NCBI GenBank assembly: GCA_903813345.2
Contig: CAIIXF020000006.1
Coordinates: 3,803,096-3,867,095 of the forward strand
Source: Owenia fusiformis
Lineage: Eukaryota > Annelida > Polychaeta > Sabellida > Oweniidae
DNA: 64,000 nucleotides
Reading direction: 5' to 3'
Position numbers and translations under genes: made by a program. Under the pieces are notes generated by a model, which was given only the letters and a program-made list of their open reading frames with translations, searched no databases and was not told the DNA's origin. Shown in pieces: positions 25,401 to 36,049 of the stretch; positions within the stretch are counted from its first letter, which is position 1, and each line of letters starts with the position of its first letter.

Positions 25401-28400
25401 TGCATATTAACCTACCATAGCATGCATGAGGCAGATGTTGTCATTGGTCTCCTGGGCCATTCTGATTGCTTCATGTTATGTATTTGTATTCCCTTATAAA
25501 AAAAACAACCATTTTTTCCGAAATTCAATGGTTTCATTGCACATCATGTAACCATCATTTCAACCTTGAAGATCAAAGGAAAAATCATTATATCAACCAT
25601 TCAAAACCATTGTGCAACCATTGAGAAACCATTGCAAAACTATTACAACCATTACCCATTGAAATTAACAGTTACAATTGATTGCAACCATTGATTGGGA
25701 ACTGCAACTATTGCAACCATTAATCCTCAAAATGAATGCTCATGGGCAGACCTGTAGCCAGCTTTTGCACTTTTGACAAATTTACAAGGGGATTCATATT
25801 TTATAACTATGGCCAAAAATTGGCCAAAATCACTTGAAAAGTCCTCAATATGGTGAAAAACTGCATGAATTTGAAATAATGTTGGGCTATGGCTATGTTG
25901 ATATTATTAGTATGTTTTTTTAAGTAAGCATGTCTGTAGTCTGCAGTCTATCACACTCTTCTCTCATTAAAGATTTTTTTTTGGACTTTGTGTGTCTCGG
26001 ATCTTGTTCTCAATGACAAGTCTGACGTCACTTCCAGAACAACAAAAAACATACACTTATTTGTATATATCATTTAATCTAATCCCTAGGATTTTAAACA
26101 CTTATTTCTATGACTATTGCAATCACTTATCAGGTATCGTTTTTAAGGAGAATGAAAAATGCAGAAATCTTGTAAGAAAATAAGGATTATTTTTTGTTTC
26201 AATTCAATATTGTTTAATTTTGCTGGCTTATTTTCATTAAGAAAATTGTAGAAATACAAATTAAGATTTCACATTATTGAATTCAGATAAGGTACAAAGA
26301 CAGAGCAGCAACAGTTGCACAGACAGAGCGGCAATGGTTGAAATGCTAATTATAACCATTGAAAAGCTAATTATAACCATTGAAATGCTAATTATAACCA
26401 TTGAACAGCCAATTAGATAAAGTTATGTTTTGATAGTTTAACAAAATCATTACAAATTAATTCTTTTTCTAAGAATTATTTTTGTCTGAATAATTTATTT
26501 TTGAATTCCCCCTACCATAATAATGACACAATCATAGTAAATTAGATGAGATTCACATTAAGATTTTTGAAGCCAGCTATGGTCTTGATGAATTCTCTTT
26601 TTTCTAGCGATAGTTACTTAAGTTCATAATACAATTTTGAGACATATCCAACTTCAAGTTCATGCTCATAGGCATAAAACCATGTCTAGTAAAAGGAAAT
26701 ATCATCTATTCAAGTGTTTAAGATATTTCCCTTTCAGTCATTATGATTAAAGTTTAATCCAATTAGTAATTAATATTTTTTGATTTGTAAATGATATTGA
26801 AGAAAAGACAATCAATCCGGCTCTCGCCTAATCCAAAGTATAAATACAAGGATGTTGATGTTTCAAAATCATGTTTTGGAAACATTTTCAGTTTAATCTA
26901 CTTAATTGTTGTAATAAGACTTCTTTGATATTGAAGAAGCAGTTATTTTGGCACTAGCTTAATCCAAATCATAAATAAGAGGCAGGAAATACAATCTTTG
27001 ATGTTTCATAATATGTATGTATGTACTTTTAGTCAGAAACATTTTTTTGTTGAGACAGGAGAAAAACAGAAAATTTCCACAGAACGTTTTGTTGTATTGT
27101 TCAGTAAAACTGAATGAATCAAGAAGGAATTTCCAAATAAACTACAAGAATGACCAGGGCCAAAGATGAATACACTTGATTCTCTTCAATAAAATAGAAA
27201 TACTATCTCTATGTACATGAACTTGAAGTAATATTCAGTACCAAAAATGAATAAACCTTATTCTTTATAGAAATAATATGCCTATGAGAATGAACTTGAA
27301 GTCATATTCAGTGCCGAAAATGAATAAACCTTATTCTCTTCAATTAATTAGAAATAATATGCCCATAAACATGAACTACTGTATTTTGAAACATAATAAT
27401 GCATTCAATTTACTTGTATGTTCTTCATGTTTCAAATTGTCTCATTCGTAAACTAAATAATTTCCACAATATGGTTGAAAATAGTTGCAACCATTTGGTA
27501 AAATGCAACTTAAACAATCAATGGTTTGTAATGGTTGCAAATGATTCCATAATTTCAATGATATGCAATCAAAGTTTGCAATGTAATGGTTGGAAACCAT
27601 TTCAATTGGTTGCATTAATGGTTATGCAATGTTTTGTAATGGTTGCACAATGGATTTTAACGGTTGAAATTCGGAAAAAATGGTTGTTTTTTTTCCTAAG
27701 GGATAGCATGCATGAGGCAGATGTTGCCATTGGTCTCCTGGGCCATTTTGATTGCTTCATGTAAAGTATTTGCATATTAACCTACCATAGCATGCATGAG
27801 GCAGATGTTGTAATTGGTCTCCTGGGCCATTTTGATTGCTTCATGTAAAGTATTTGCATATTAACCTACCATAGCATGCATGAGGCAGATGTTGTCATTG
27901 GTCTCCTGGGCCATTTTGATTGCTTCATGTAAAGTATTTGTATATTAACCTACCATAGCATGCATGAGGCAGATGTTGCCATTGGTCTCCTGGGCCATTT
28001 TGATTGCTTCATGTAAAGTATTTGCATATTAACCTACCATAGCATGCATGAGGCATATGTTGTCATTGGTCTCCTGTGCCATTCTGATTGCTTCATGTAA
28101 AGTATGTGTATATTAACCTACCATAGCATGCATGAGGCAGATGTTGTCATTGGTCTCCTGGGCCATTCTGATTGCTTCATGTAAAGTATTTGTATATTAA
28201 CCTACCATAGCATGCATGAGGCAGATGTTGTCATTGGTCTCCTGGGCCATTCTGATTGCTTCGTGTAAAGCTGCCATGGCTTCATTCCTATTAAAATAAT
28301 TTATTTATATGTAAGAAATCTGGTTGGAAGGTCCTGTCAGTTTGGATATACTGTAGTAAAGATCAATAGGATTCTCATAAAGTGAGGATTAGAGAATTAG

Positions 28401-31400
28401 AGGTATTGATAGGAATGCAAATATTTTCATAGCATTTGTAAAGCAAAATCATATCATTTCATAAAACTAGAAAAACAGCAACTCAAAGTATCAGACAAAA
28501 ATGAAAGTTTTTATAAATGAAAGAATACCTGTGACCGAATCTGTAGTGAAGCGCAGCAAGGTTTAATGCAGCATATCTGAATGACCTCCCATAATCCTCC
28601 TCTTTAACCTTTGACCCTGCATTTGGATTGGTCAGTTGATGGCGATCAAAGTAATGGTACAATGAGTTTATAGCGCCACAGTATTCATTAACCCTTAGAT
28701 TGTTCAAATAGCTGAGAAAGTGCTGAAACAATGATAAATATCCATTTTATAAATGATGATATTTAACTAATATATTTAAACTGAATCAATAAAAACAAGT
28801 AAAACAACTGATATATTTGTGTTATTTATTTGAGAGAATTCCTATAAGAGGAATTAGTAAATGATTTTCCTTTGTGTGACCAAAGTGACTATTCAGTTCT
28901 AATAAAAGCAAATAAACTTTAGACAATAATAATTATTTGTCAAACTCACTGCCTCTGTGAGATCTGAGTTTGATTTGAGTAGTTCTCTGATCTTCTGTTG
29001 AAGGTCCCCTGCTGATAAGGCTTCACTTTCATTATGCTGAAGTAGCATTGCCTACAAATATATAGTACACACAAAGTTAGTTATCTAGCTTAGCCTGCAG
29101 TAGAAACAGTATTGTTATATCATAATATAATTGAATTGTGAGAAGGTAACCGACTCATTGAGATAAAGTAACTCAATTATTTGATAATGTAATTGGCAAT
29201 TTGTGATAATGTAACTGAATTGTTGTAATAAAGTAGCTGAATCATTGTATGAAGTAACTGAATTGTTGTGAATTGAATCTGACTGGTTGTGATTAGGTGA
29301 CTGAATTGTTGTGATAAAGTAGCTGAATCATAGTATAAAGTATCTGAATTGTTGTGAATTGAATCTGACTGGTTGTGATTAGGTGACTGAATTGTTGTGA
29401 TAAAGTAATTGGGATGTGATAAAGTAACTTACCTGTTGTGATATGAAATACTCTGCCTGCCTTTGGGAGAATGTTCCATCAGACATCACTCCAGGAGATC
29501 TACAAGAGGTCATCATCAAATCAAATGACTGTATATTATTTGTAAATTGATTTAGTAGGTAACATTAACAAGTGACTAGGTTTGTTTAAGCCTTAAGTCT
29601 CACATCAAATATCACATATATTTTCTAATAACCATCCAACAAATACTTTATCAACCCTGTGAATATTCAGAGTGACGGCTCGATCAGCCACAGTATTTCT
29701 CTCTAAGTCTAAAACTTGGAAGTTGGCTTGAAATCTGTAGACAAGATTTATCAGGACTCCTTGAATACAAAGAGTGACAGATATATTAGTCAAAGAATTT
29801 CACTAAAAATCAGTCTTACTTTTTCCATGGTTAGTAATATTACCATGATAAAACAAGACACAGACGTGAACAATATCGTACCTAAACACAGCATTGTGGT
29901 CTTGTTGACCAAGAAAGCAAGATGGCCGCAGAAAAGTTAATCAGCTCTAGAACTTATCACTGTGTAACATATGTAAAAATTTGAACGGTTTGGCTGGAAA
30001 CCTGTAGACAAGTCTTGAAAGTGAAGATTTTAGGAAGGAAAATCCAAAATGGCCACCTTAAGATTTACCCAGAATGCCCAAAAACTAATCAGTTCTTGAC
30101 GTTGATATGTAGAAACATCCCTGAAAATTTCAGATGAATCCCTCAAATGGTTTGGCTGGAAACCTGTAGACAAGTCTTGAAAGTGAAGATTTTAGGACGG
30201 AAAATCCAAAATGGCCACCTTAAGATTTACCCAGAATGCCCAAAAACTAATCAGTTCTTGACGTTGATATGTAGAAACATCCCTGAAAATTTCAGATGAA
30301 TCCCTTAAATGGTTTGGCTGGAAACCTGTAGACAAGTCTTGAAAGTGAAGATTTTAGGACGGAAAATCCAAAATGGCCACCTTAAGATTTACCCAGAATG
30401 CCCAAAAACTAATCAGTTCTTGACATTGATATGTAGAAACATCCCTGAAAATTTCAGATGAATCCCTCAAATGGTTTGGCTGGAAACCTGTAGACAAGTC
30501 TTGAAAGTGAAGATTTTAGGACGGATAATCCAAAATGGCCACCTTAAGATTTACCCAGAATGCCCAAAAACTAATCAGTTTTTGACGTTGATATGTAGAA
30601 ACATCCCTGAAAATTTCAGATGAATCCCTCAAATGGTTTGGCTGGAAACCTGTAGACAAGTCTTGAAAGTGAAGATTTTAGGACGGAAAAATCCAAAATG
30701 GCCACCTTAAGATTTACCCAGAATGCCCAAAAACTAATCAGTTCTTGACGTTGATATGTAGAAACATCCCTGAAGATTTCAGATGAATCCCTCAAATGGT
30801 TTGGCTGGAAACCTGTTGACAAGCTGAAAAGTGAGACCCCGCCCACCCGCCGCTCGCCCGCCCGCCGCTCGCCCGCCCGTCAAGCTGACTACAATATCGT
30901 ACCTTTTGTTAGGTACGATAAAAAAACAAGGCATTGATTGTGCAAAAATCATCACCATTTGATGCAGACACCAACAGCTGATCACCAACCACCATCACAA
31001 AAAACGTAGACCACAAGAATATGTCACCACTTTTTGGTGGTGACATGAAAATTGAATATTAAATGAGAAATATGGCAAAATAAATGAAAAATGCTCTGGT
31101 ATTCATGAAGTTAATTTATCTACCTGTCAATGTCTTTATCTTCATGTTGACTCTCTTCATCCTCGAGGTCCATCGATATGTCAAGTTCAGTGTCAGCCTC
31201 GTTGAGGGAGATAGACAGCCTGGCCTGGTGGGAATCTGGTCGCCAGCCCTCATAATACCTCAAGTAGGCTTTGTAGAGTGCACCGACTTGGCTGAATGAC
31301 AGTTTGTCAAACATCAGGATCATCCTTCTCAGGAATAGTCCTATAGAAGTGTAAAAGATTGATACAGAGATCACTGACTAAAGTGATGGCCATAATAAAA

Positions 31401-34400
31401 TGGAAACATTCTAAAATAAGCTAACATACAATAGAGTAACTTGTGCAATTAACCAGTACAGAACAGGTAACATCGCTAAAATATATACCTAAAACACTGC
31501 TTTTGTTCACCAGAGGTTCTGACTCTGTAAATAGATTCTCTTGGAGGGTCTGAAAGTAGTCCATTAAAGCACCAATACCTTCTTCCTGGAAATGAATCAA
31601 CCTAAAAACACAAAAATAATCATTAATGTTTGTTTGTTTTTTAGAAAATGTAGTAAATACATGTAGGTGTTGTCCAGGATATGAGAATATGTCCAGGGCA
31701 TAAGTTATCAAGAGGCTGAGTAGTCCAGGGAATGAGTTGTCATGGGAATTAACTATAAAGGAATGAAAAGTCCAGAGAATGAATTGCCCCAGAAATAAGT
31801 TATCAAGTGGACGATTTGTCCAGAAAATGAGTTCTTCAGGCCAGGAATGTGTTGTTCTGGGAAAGAATGAGTTTTTCAAGGGATAAGTTATCAAGGGGAT
31901 TTGGACTAACTAATTGGAACGGAGGACTTAAATGAGGTGTATAGAAATTACATACCTATGAATGAAATATTCCAGCATCTTGGGTTTTGATATCTCCTGT
32001 ACTTTGTTCATCAAGGATTTCAACTCCATATCTGGACACTGGAAATTAAATGAAATGTAACATTTATAGAAATCAAACAAATCTTTCACAATAACATTCT
32101 ACCATATACATGTAATGATAGCTTATAAAATTAACACTGGAAAATATTTTACAGACCCAGTCACTAATTTAGCAAAAAATTCCAAAAGTACCTAAATTAA
32201 TTGAAACTGTGAAACATACACTAGAAAAGGAGAATTAAGTGTTGATGATTACAAACCCATCAAATTTACTAGCAATAGAGGCTAAGTCATACACAGTGAG
32301 AGAAAAGTGTGGTGTGCAATTATTAACAAGGCATTAACATGACAAAATGTCACCACCTACTGTAGTTGCTCACAATATTATGAGTTCAAACTTAAGTCAG
32401 ATTTGAATTTCTGAGAACTTGTAAAGTCAAATTTGAACTTCTGAAAAGATGTAGATGATTTTGAAAAAAAAATTTGAAGCAAGTTGAAAACAGACCTTTT
32501 TGACCTTTTTTGTCCTTGAGAAGGTCATTAAAGGTCAAATGTCAAATCTAAAGTCAGATTTGAATTTCTGAGAACATGTAGATGATTTTGAAAAAAAAAT
32601 TAGTCAATTTGAAGCAAGTTGAAAAAAGACCTTTTTGACCTTTTTTGACCTTGAGAAGGTCATTGAAGGTCAAATGTCAAATCTAAAGTCAAATCTAAAG
32701 TCATATTTGAATTTCTGAGAACACGTAGATGATTTTGAAAAAAAATTTAGTCAATTTGAAGCAAGATGAAAAAATACCTTTTTGACCTTTTTTGACATTG
32801 AGAAGGTCATTGAAGGTCAAATGTCAAATCTAAAGTCAGATTTGAATTTCTGAGAACATGTAGATGATTTTGAAAAAAAAATTTAGTCAATTTGAAGCAA
32901 GTTGAAAAAGACCTTTTTGACCTTTTTTTACTTTGAGAAGGTCATTGAAGGTCAAATGTCAAATCTTAAGTCAAATCTAAAGTCAGATTTGAATTTCTGA
33001 GAACACGTAGATGATTTTGAAAAAAATTTTAGTCAATTTGAAGCAAGTTGAAAACAGACCTTTTTGACCTTTTTTGACCTTGAGAAGGTCATTGAAGGTC
33101 AAATGTCAAATCTAAAGTCAGATTTGAATTTCTGAGAACATGTAGATGATTTTGAAAAAAAAATTTAGTCAATTTGAAGCAAGTCGAAAAAGACCTTTTT
33201 GACCTTTTTTGACTTTGAGAAGGTCATTGAAGGTCAAATGTCAAATCTTAAGTCAAATCTAAAGTCAGATTTGAATTTCTGAGAACACGTAGATGATTTT
33301 GAAAATTTTTTTAGTCAATTTGAAGCAAGTTGAAAACAGACCTTTTTGACCTTTTTTGACCTTGAGAAGGTCATTGAAGGTCAAATGTCAAATCTAAAGT
33401 CAGATTTGAAGGTCAAATGTCAAATCTAAAGTCAGATTTGAATTTCTGAGAACATGTAGATGATTTAAAAAAAAAATTTAGTCAATGTGAAGCAAGTTGA
33501 AAAAAGACCTTTTTGACCTTGAGAGAAGGTCATTGAAGGTCAAATGTCAAATCTAGAGTCAGATTTGAACTTCTGAGAACATGTAGATGATTTAGAAAAA
33601 AATTGAAGTCAGTCTAAACAGTATTTGTTAAGTTATAGGAAGTTGTAAGAAATTGTTACAGACGCCGGACGCCAACCGCCAACCACCAACCGCCGGACGC
33701 CGTCGCAAAAAAACGGAGACCATAACAATATGTCACCACTTTTGGTGGTGACATAATACATATACAGAGTGTAAAGAAAATATGGATGCACATCTACCTG
33801 TAAAAGTTCTAAAGTTGTTATCATAAAATCTCTCTTCTCTTTCTCTGTGTATTCCCACATGTCCATCTCATCTGAAGTCATCACTTGACTCTTCAATTCG
33901 ATCGCTTTTTGCTGCAATTGTATTACATCATGAGCATTCTATTTGATACATGTGTTGCTTTTTGCTGCAATTGTATTACATACAAGTACATGTGCTGCTT
34001 TTTGCTGCAATTGTATTACATACATGTGTTGCTTTGGTATGCAGAAAATGAGAACTAATCTCATAGTTTATGCAACTTACTGAAAACATCTCTGAGATTC
34101 ATAACCACTATAGCCATACTGCCATATACATGTACATTTAATCTTGTAATATTGATTTTAAATTGGAAATACTGCTCAGTCACTAACCTTAACAGCGCAA
34201 TATTCTCGGATCAGTGTGACAAGGGCTATCCTATGAGGAGTCACATGTTCCTTCAAGGCAGGCTTGTCTCTGTAGCCCAATACAAATAGGTTGGTCCTTA
34301 AACAAAAATGCATGCAAAAATGTATGAGTAATATGGCTAGCTTGACCAGTGCTATCCTTTGATGATTCACATTCAGATAATAGCAGTCCACATTGACAGA

Positions 34401-36049
34401 CATGGGGGGAGGGTGTTTTATTTTTAATGATTTAAATATTGAAGTGTATTTTTCTCTAAAATCTTGATGATTCATGCATATGCCAGTATATTAGGACCCA
34501 TAGAGACTCCTAATACAGGGCATGTTTTCAGCAATTGGGGATTTTAAATGTTAAATTTCAAGAAAATATGCCAAATACACAACTTTTCGATTATTTTTTG
34601 TGAAATTGTAGAATCGCTTAAGGTAATATGTACGTGGCTAGCACCATTTTTTTAGGCTTTCGAAACCTTATGTGAGCTTCTATTTGGCACTCCTGTAATA
34701 ACCCTGGATTCAATAGAAAAAGAAAGATATTAATTTATTAGAAAATGGTTTTCAGACATCTGCTGCTGAATACAGAAGAAAATATTCCAAGATAGCAATG
34801 TCCTACTGACTATTTAAAATCAACTTAATTCAAGATATTATGCCGGAAACTTAATGATTTTATGAATCATAAAGACCTGAAACGATGCCTTGAAAGTAAA
34901 TTAAAACTAAGTGGTGAAAAACAACGAACTAAGTTGAAAGATCGCAATGTTCACTACTTTGTTCAATTCCAAAAATCTCCAAGGTGCTACAAATGTGAAA
35001 TTATTTCGATTTATATTCTATAACCTCAGAATACTGCGTGTCGTGTTCAGCTGAGTTTCACAGTGTAACATAGTCCGATAGATGACATAGAACATACTGG
35101 TGGTAAGTAGATAATATTGATATTTATCTGATAAAATATTTGTATTTTCATGATGAATTGAGAAAGATTTGCCTAATGATTTGTTTGTGAAAAGTGTACT
35201 TGTCTTGACAGTGCATAATATTAAATAAGCTAATTCTGCAGGGCTGTCGTTGATTGAATTAAATTAACTGAATTAAGAAATTTTCGTTTTTGATCGAGAG
35301 AGATTCCATCACTTTCCAAGATGGCGGTTGGATTTAAAAGGGGATTCCCCGTTTGACTGGCCCGGAAGTACCAATAAATGGAGGAATTTGACGGTTGATA
35401 TAAGTTAAACATTACATGCAAATATTGCGATCAAAAGCGAAAATTTCTTCGTTCTGCCGATAAACCCAGACAATTTTGGATTCAACTACACGAAAAGAAT
35501 GCTAAAATACCAAGGAATCTATTGAAGTAGGTATCTAAAGTGTAAGGGGCGTAGATAATTCTCCCAAGTTGTAATCGTACAGGCAAAAGCATTGGCTCAT
35601 TCCAGGACTTTAGTCCTGGCACGGGATTCCCGTGCCTTCACGTTTTATCAATTTAATTTCTGGGATTTCTGGTAAGTTTAATTGATTCTTTAGATATTCC
35701 GGTATCCGGTATTGGAATTTCAGTGCCGACATTAGGCCAGAATGCCACCGTAACGGTACACTCCGGCAATACCGCAGATCACTATCGTGCACCCGGGGTC
35801 ACTACAGCTCCAAAGACCAGGACGACACTGGAACTAGATAAAGCTGGAGGCTCAGTCAGTATGAGGCTAGCACAAGGTTGGTCTCTGACTGCTGAGGATG
35901 AACATATGTGAAGGAATTTTTATGTAAAACCTGAAATTGATAATTCAACGCTAAGAGGGCATTCACAGCACCTTTTATATCAAACAAAACGTGTCAAAAC
36001 GATAAATGTATTTAAACATTAATAAAAATTATAATCAGCCAACTTACAT
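19473..36049 (-). CDS. ANAPC5: Anaphase-promoting complex subunit 5, eighteen exons
   Basis: Exons (minus strand): 36049-36048, 34296-34188, 33911-33798, 32038-31956, 31601-31489, 31340-31124, 29499-29433, 29051-28950, 28722-28529, 28287-28206, 24137-23983, 23576-23339, 22959-22763, 22431-22315, 21968-21821, 20938-20776, 20538-20444, 19589-19473. They splice in frame to 770 aa; human APC5 is about 755. Conserved blocks include LFLRRMILMFDKLSFSQV, HFLSYLNNLRV, YGRSFRYAALNLAALHYRFG and SFLAALTICNEHYFTYLAAM. APC5 is a TPR scaffold in the platform of the APC/C ubiquitin ligase, which triggers anaphase and mitotic exit in the nucleus and cytoplasm. The start codon is split AT|G by intron 1, and an in-frame TGA lies upstream. 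Exon 10 has spawned an 84-bp tandem array in the following intron. No lesion is seen in the exons. Confidence 0.93.
20091..20166. promoter_or_regulatory. CRE-like palindromes in an ANAPC5 intron
   Basis: TTGTTATGACGTCATAACAA at 20091-20110 is a perfect 20-base palindrome centred on TGACGTCA, and TTGTTATGACGTCACAG recurs at about 20153. TGACGTCA is the binding site of CREB/ATF factors. The pair may simply be the ends of a small element about 75 bp long. Confidence 0.4.
21067..21470. mobile_element. MITE-like element in ANAPC5 intron
   Basis: ATTCCATAGTTA near 21192 is mirrored by TAACTATGGAAT near 21455, and ATCCTATGA near 21067 is echoed by ATCCTATGA near 21441. An inner stem pairs GGATATGATATCTGCAC with GTGCAGATATTAATATCC (21112-21165). 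Non-coding. Confidence 0.45.
23060..23235. repeat. Dispersed repeat, copy 1
   Basis: The words CTTATCAGAGCACCTCTGAATGTG, AAACCTTGAAATATGAAC and CGAACACTTTTGGCTGTCCC recur in altered form at 24160-24325 and partly at 57985-58055. This marks an interspersed family that cannot be named from sequence alone. Confidence 0.45.
24150..24330. repeat. Dispersed repeat, copy 2
   Basis: Shares TTATC(T/A)GAGCAC, AAGAAACTTGAAATATGAA and a GGTCCCAGTGGCATTTGGAT block with the copies at 23060-23235 and 57985-58055. It lies just upstream of ANAPC5 exon 11 in transcription order. Confidence 0.4.
24640..25490 (-). repeat. Exon-derived 84-bp minisatellite, part 1 (ten copies)
   Basis: On the minus strand each unit contains the 3' part of ANAPC5 exon 10 (coding EAIRMAQETNDNICLMHAM), its donor ATG|GTAGGTTAATA and about 25 bases of intron. 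Copies have their donor near 24656, 24742, 24824, 24910, 24994, 25078, 25162, 25246, 25330 and 25414. Period is 84 bp. None has the real exon's 5' part or a pyrimidine-rich acceptor, and the reading frame stops just after each donor (GTA GGT TAA), so the units are unlikely to be exons. They lie in the intron after the true exon 10. Confidence 0.9.
25491..27702. mobile_element. 2.2-kb TIR element inserted into the exon-derived array
   Basis: The left end begins CCCTTATAAAAAAAACAACC and continues ATTTTTTCCGAAATTCAA; the right end (27660-27702) is the inverse with few changes, giving arms of about 40 bases. Near both ends the word AACCATTG is repeated many times in opposite orientation. No open frame resembles a transposase, so it is non-autonomous. 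It splits the 84-bp array into ten and seven units, which dates it after the array formed. A clear target duplication is not visible because some array bases seem lost. Confidence 0.75.
27703..28287 (-). repeat. Exon-derived 84-bp minisatellite, part 2, ending in the true exon 10
   Basis: Seven units with donors near 27710 (partial), 27784, 27868, 27952, 28036, 28120 and 28206. The last is the genuine exon 10 (28287-28206), recognised because only it has the upstream coding bases for NEAMAAL and an acceptor (TTTTAATAG). The six copies after it are intronic. Copies differ by single bases such as ATTCTG or ATTTTG. Confidence 0.9.
29105..29432. repeat. Minisatellite in ANAPC5 intron 7
   Basis: Imperfect repeats of TAACTGAATTGTTGTGATAA and related words, with a 60-bp higher-order duplication at about 29250-29310 and 29330-29390 containing GAATCTGACTGGTTGTGATT. 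Ends at the donor side of exon 7. Confidence 0.65.
29874..30920 (-). mobile_element. TIR element with hairpin end, GC-rich tract and 162-bp minisatellite (element C)
   Basis: Left end TATCGTACCTAA (29874-29885). Right end is a hairpin at 30895-30920 with arms TATCGTACC and GGTACGATA. Inside the hairpin end lies a CCGCCCGCTCG-type tract (30838-30882). From about 29968 to 30835 there are five-plus units of 162 bp carrying AAATCCAAAATGGCCACCTT, GAATGCCCAAAAACTAATCA and CCCTGAAAATTTCAGATGAA. The units are the reverse complement of the array unit in 17244-18875, although the ends differ. No transposase frame is seen. Confidence 0.75.
30921..31046 (+). mobile_element. Solo right end of the ATGTCACCAC hairpin element
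   Basis: CACCAACC-rich tract, then CACAAAAAACGTAGACC, then a hairpin at 31021-31046 with arms ATGTCACCAC and GTGGTGACAT. Nearly the same order and words close the element at 32347-33754. A matching left end was not found, so element C may have inserted into it or the left part is lost. Confidence 0.6.
31655..31910. repeat. Degenerate minisatellite in ANAPC5 intron 4
   Basis: Repeated words GTCCAG(G/A)(G/A)AATGAG and AAGTTATCAAG(G/T)GG at a spacing of 35-40 bases. Non-coding; the open frame through it reflects the repeat. Confidence 0.5.
32347..33754 (+). mobile_element. TIR element with hairpin end, CCAACC tract and ~145-bp minisatellite (element B)
   Basis: Left end ATGTCACCACC (32347-32357). 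Right end hairpin 33730-33754 with arms ATGTCACCAC and GTGGTGACAT, preceded by a CGCCGGACGCCAACCGCC-type tract (33660-33700) and an A-run. The interior is about nine units, 140-150 bp each, containing CAGATTTGAATTTCTGAGAA, TAGTCAATTTGAAGCAAG and GACCTTTTTGACCTTTTTTG. The array is unrelated to that of elements A and C. It lies in ANAPC5 intron 3 and encodes nothing. Confidence 0.78.
33904..34030 (-). repeat. Triplicated ANAPC5 exon 3 acceptor region
   Basis: GCTTTTTGCTGCAATTGTAT starts at 33904, 33957 and 33997. On the minus strand each copy reads ATACAATTGCAG|CAAAAAGC, which is the acceptor and first codons of ANAPC5 exon 3. Only the copy at 33911 continues into the coding exon. The two upstream copies could act as decoy acceptors. 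Confidence 0.8.
34300..36047 (-). other. ANAPC5 intron 1
   Basis: Separates the AT of the start codon (36049-36048) from its G (34296). Contains AAGATGGCGGTTGG at 35319-35332 on the plus strand (YY1-like) and two abutting perfect palindromes, CCAGGACTTTAGTCCTGG (35606-35623) and GCACGGGATTCCCGTGC (35623-35639). A less AT-rich segment at 35710-35900 has no recognised function. Confidence 0.7.

Noticed and set aside
24640-28287. CRISPR-like array of regular direct repeats
   Set aside because: The whole 84-bp unit is repeated, there are no unique spacers, and it equals part of a spliced animal exon.
31421-31894. A 157-codon open frame as a separate gene
   Set aside because: Its C-terminal part is ANAPC5 exon 5 read through its acceptor; the first part is an intronic minisatellite.
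35319-35345. AAGATGGCGG as the start of a plus-strand gene
   Set aside because: The frame closes within twelve codons (GGATTCCCCGTTTGA) and no donor follows; at most it is a YY1-like site.
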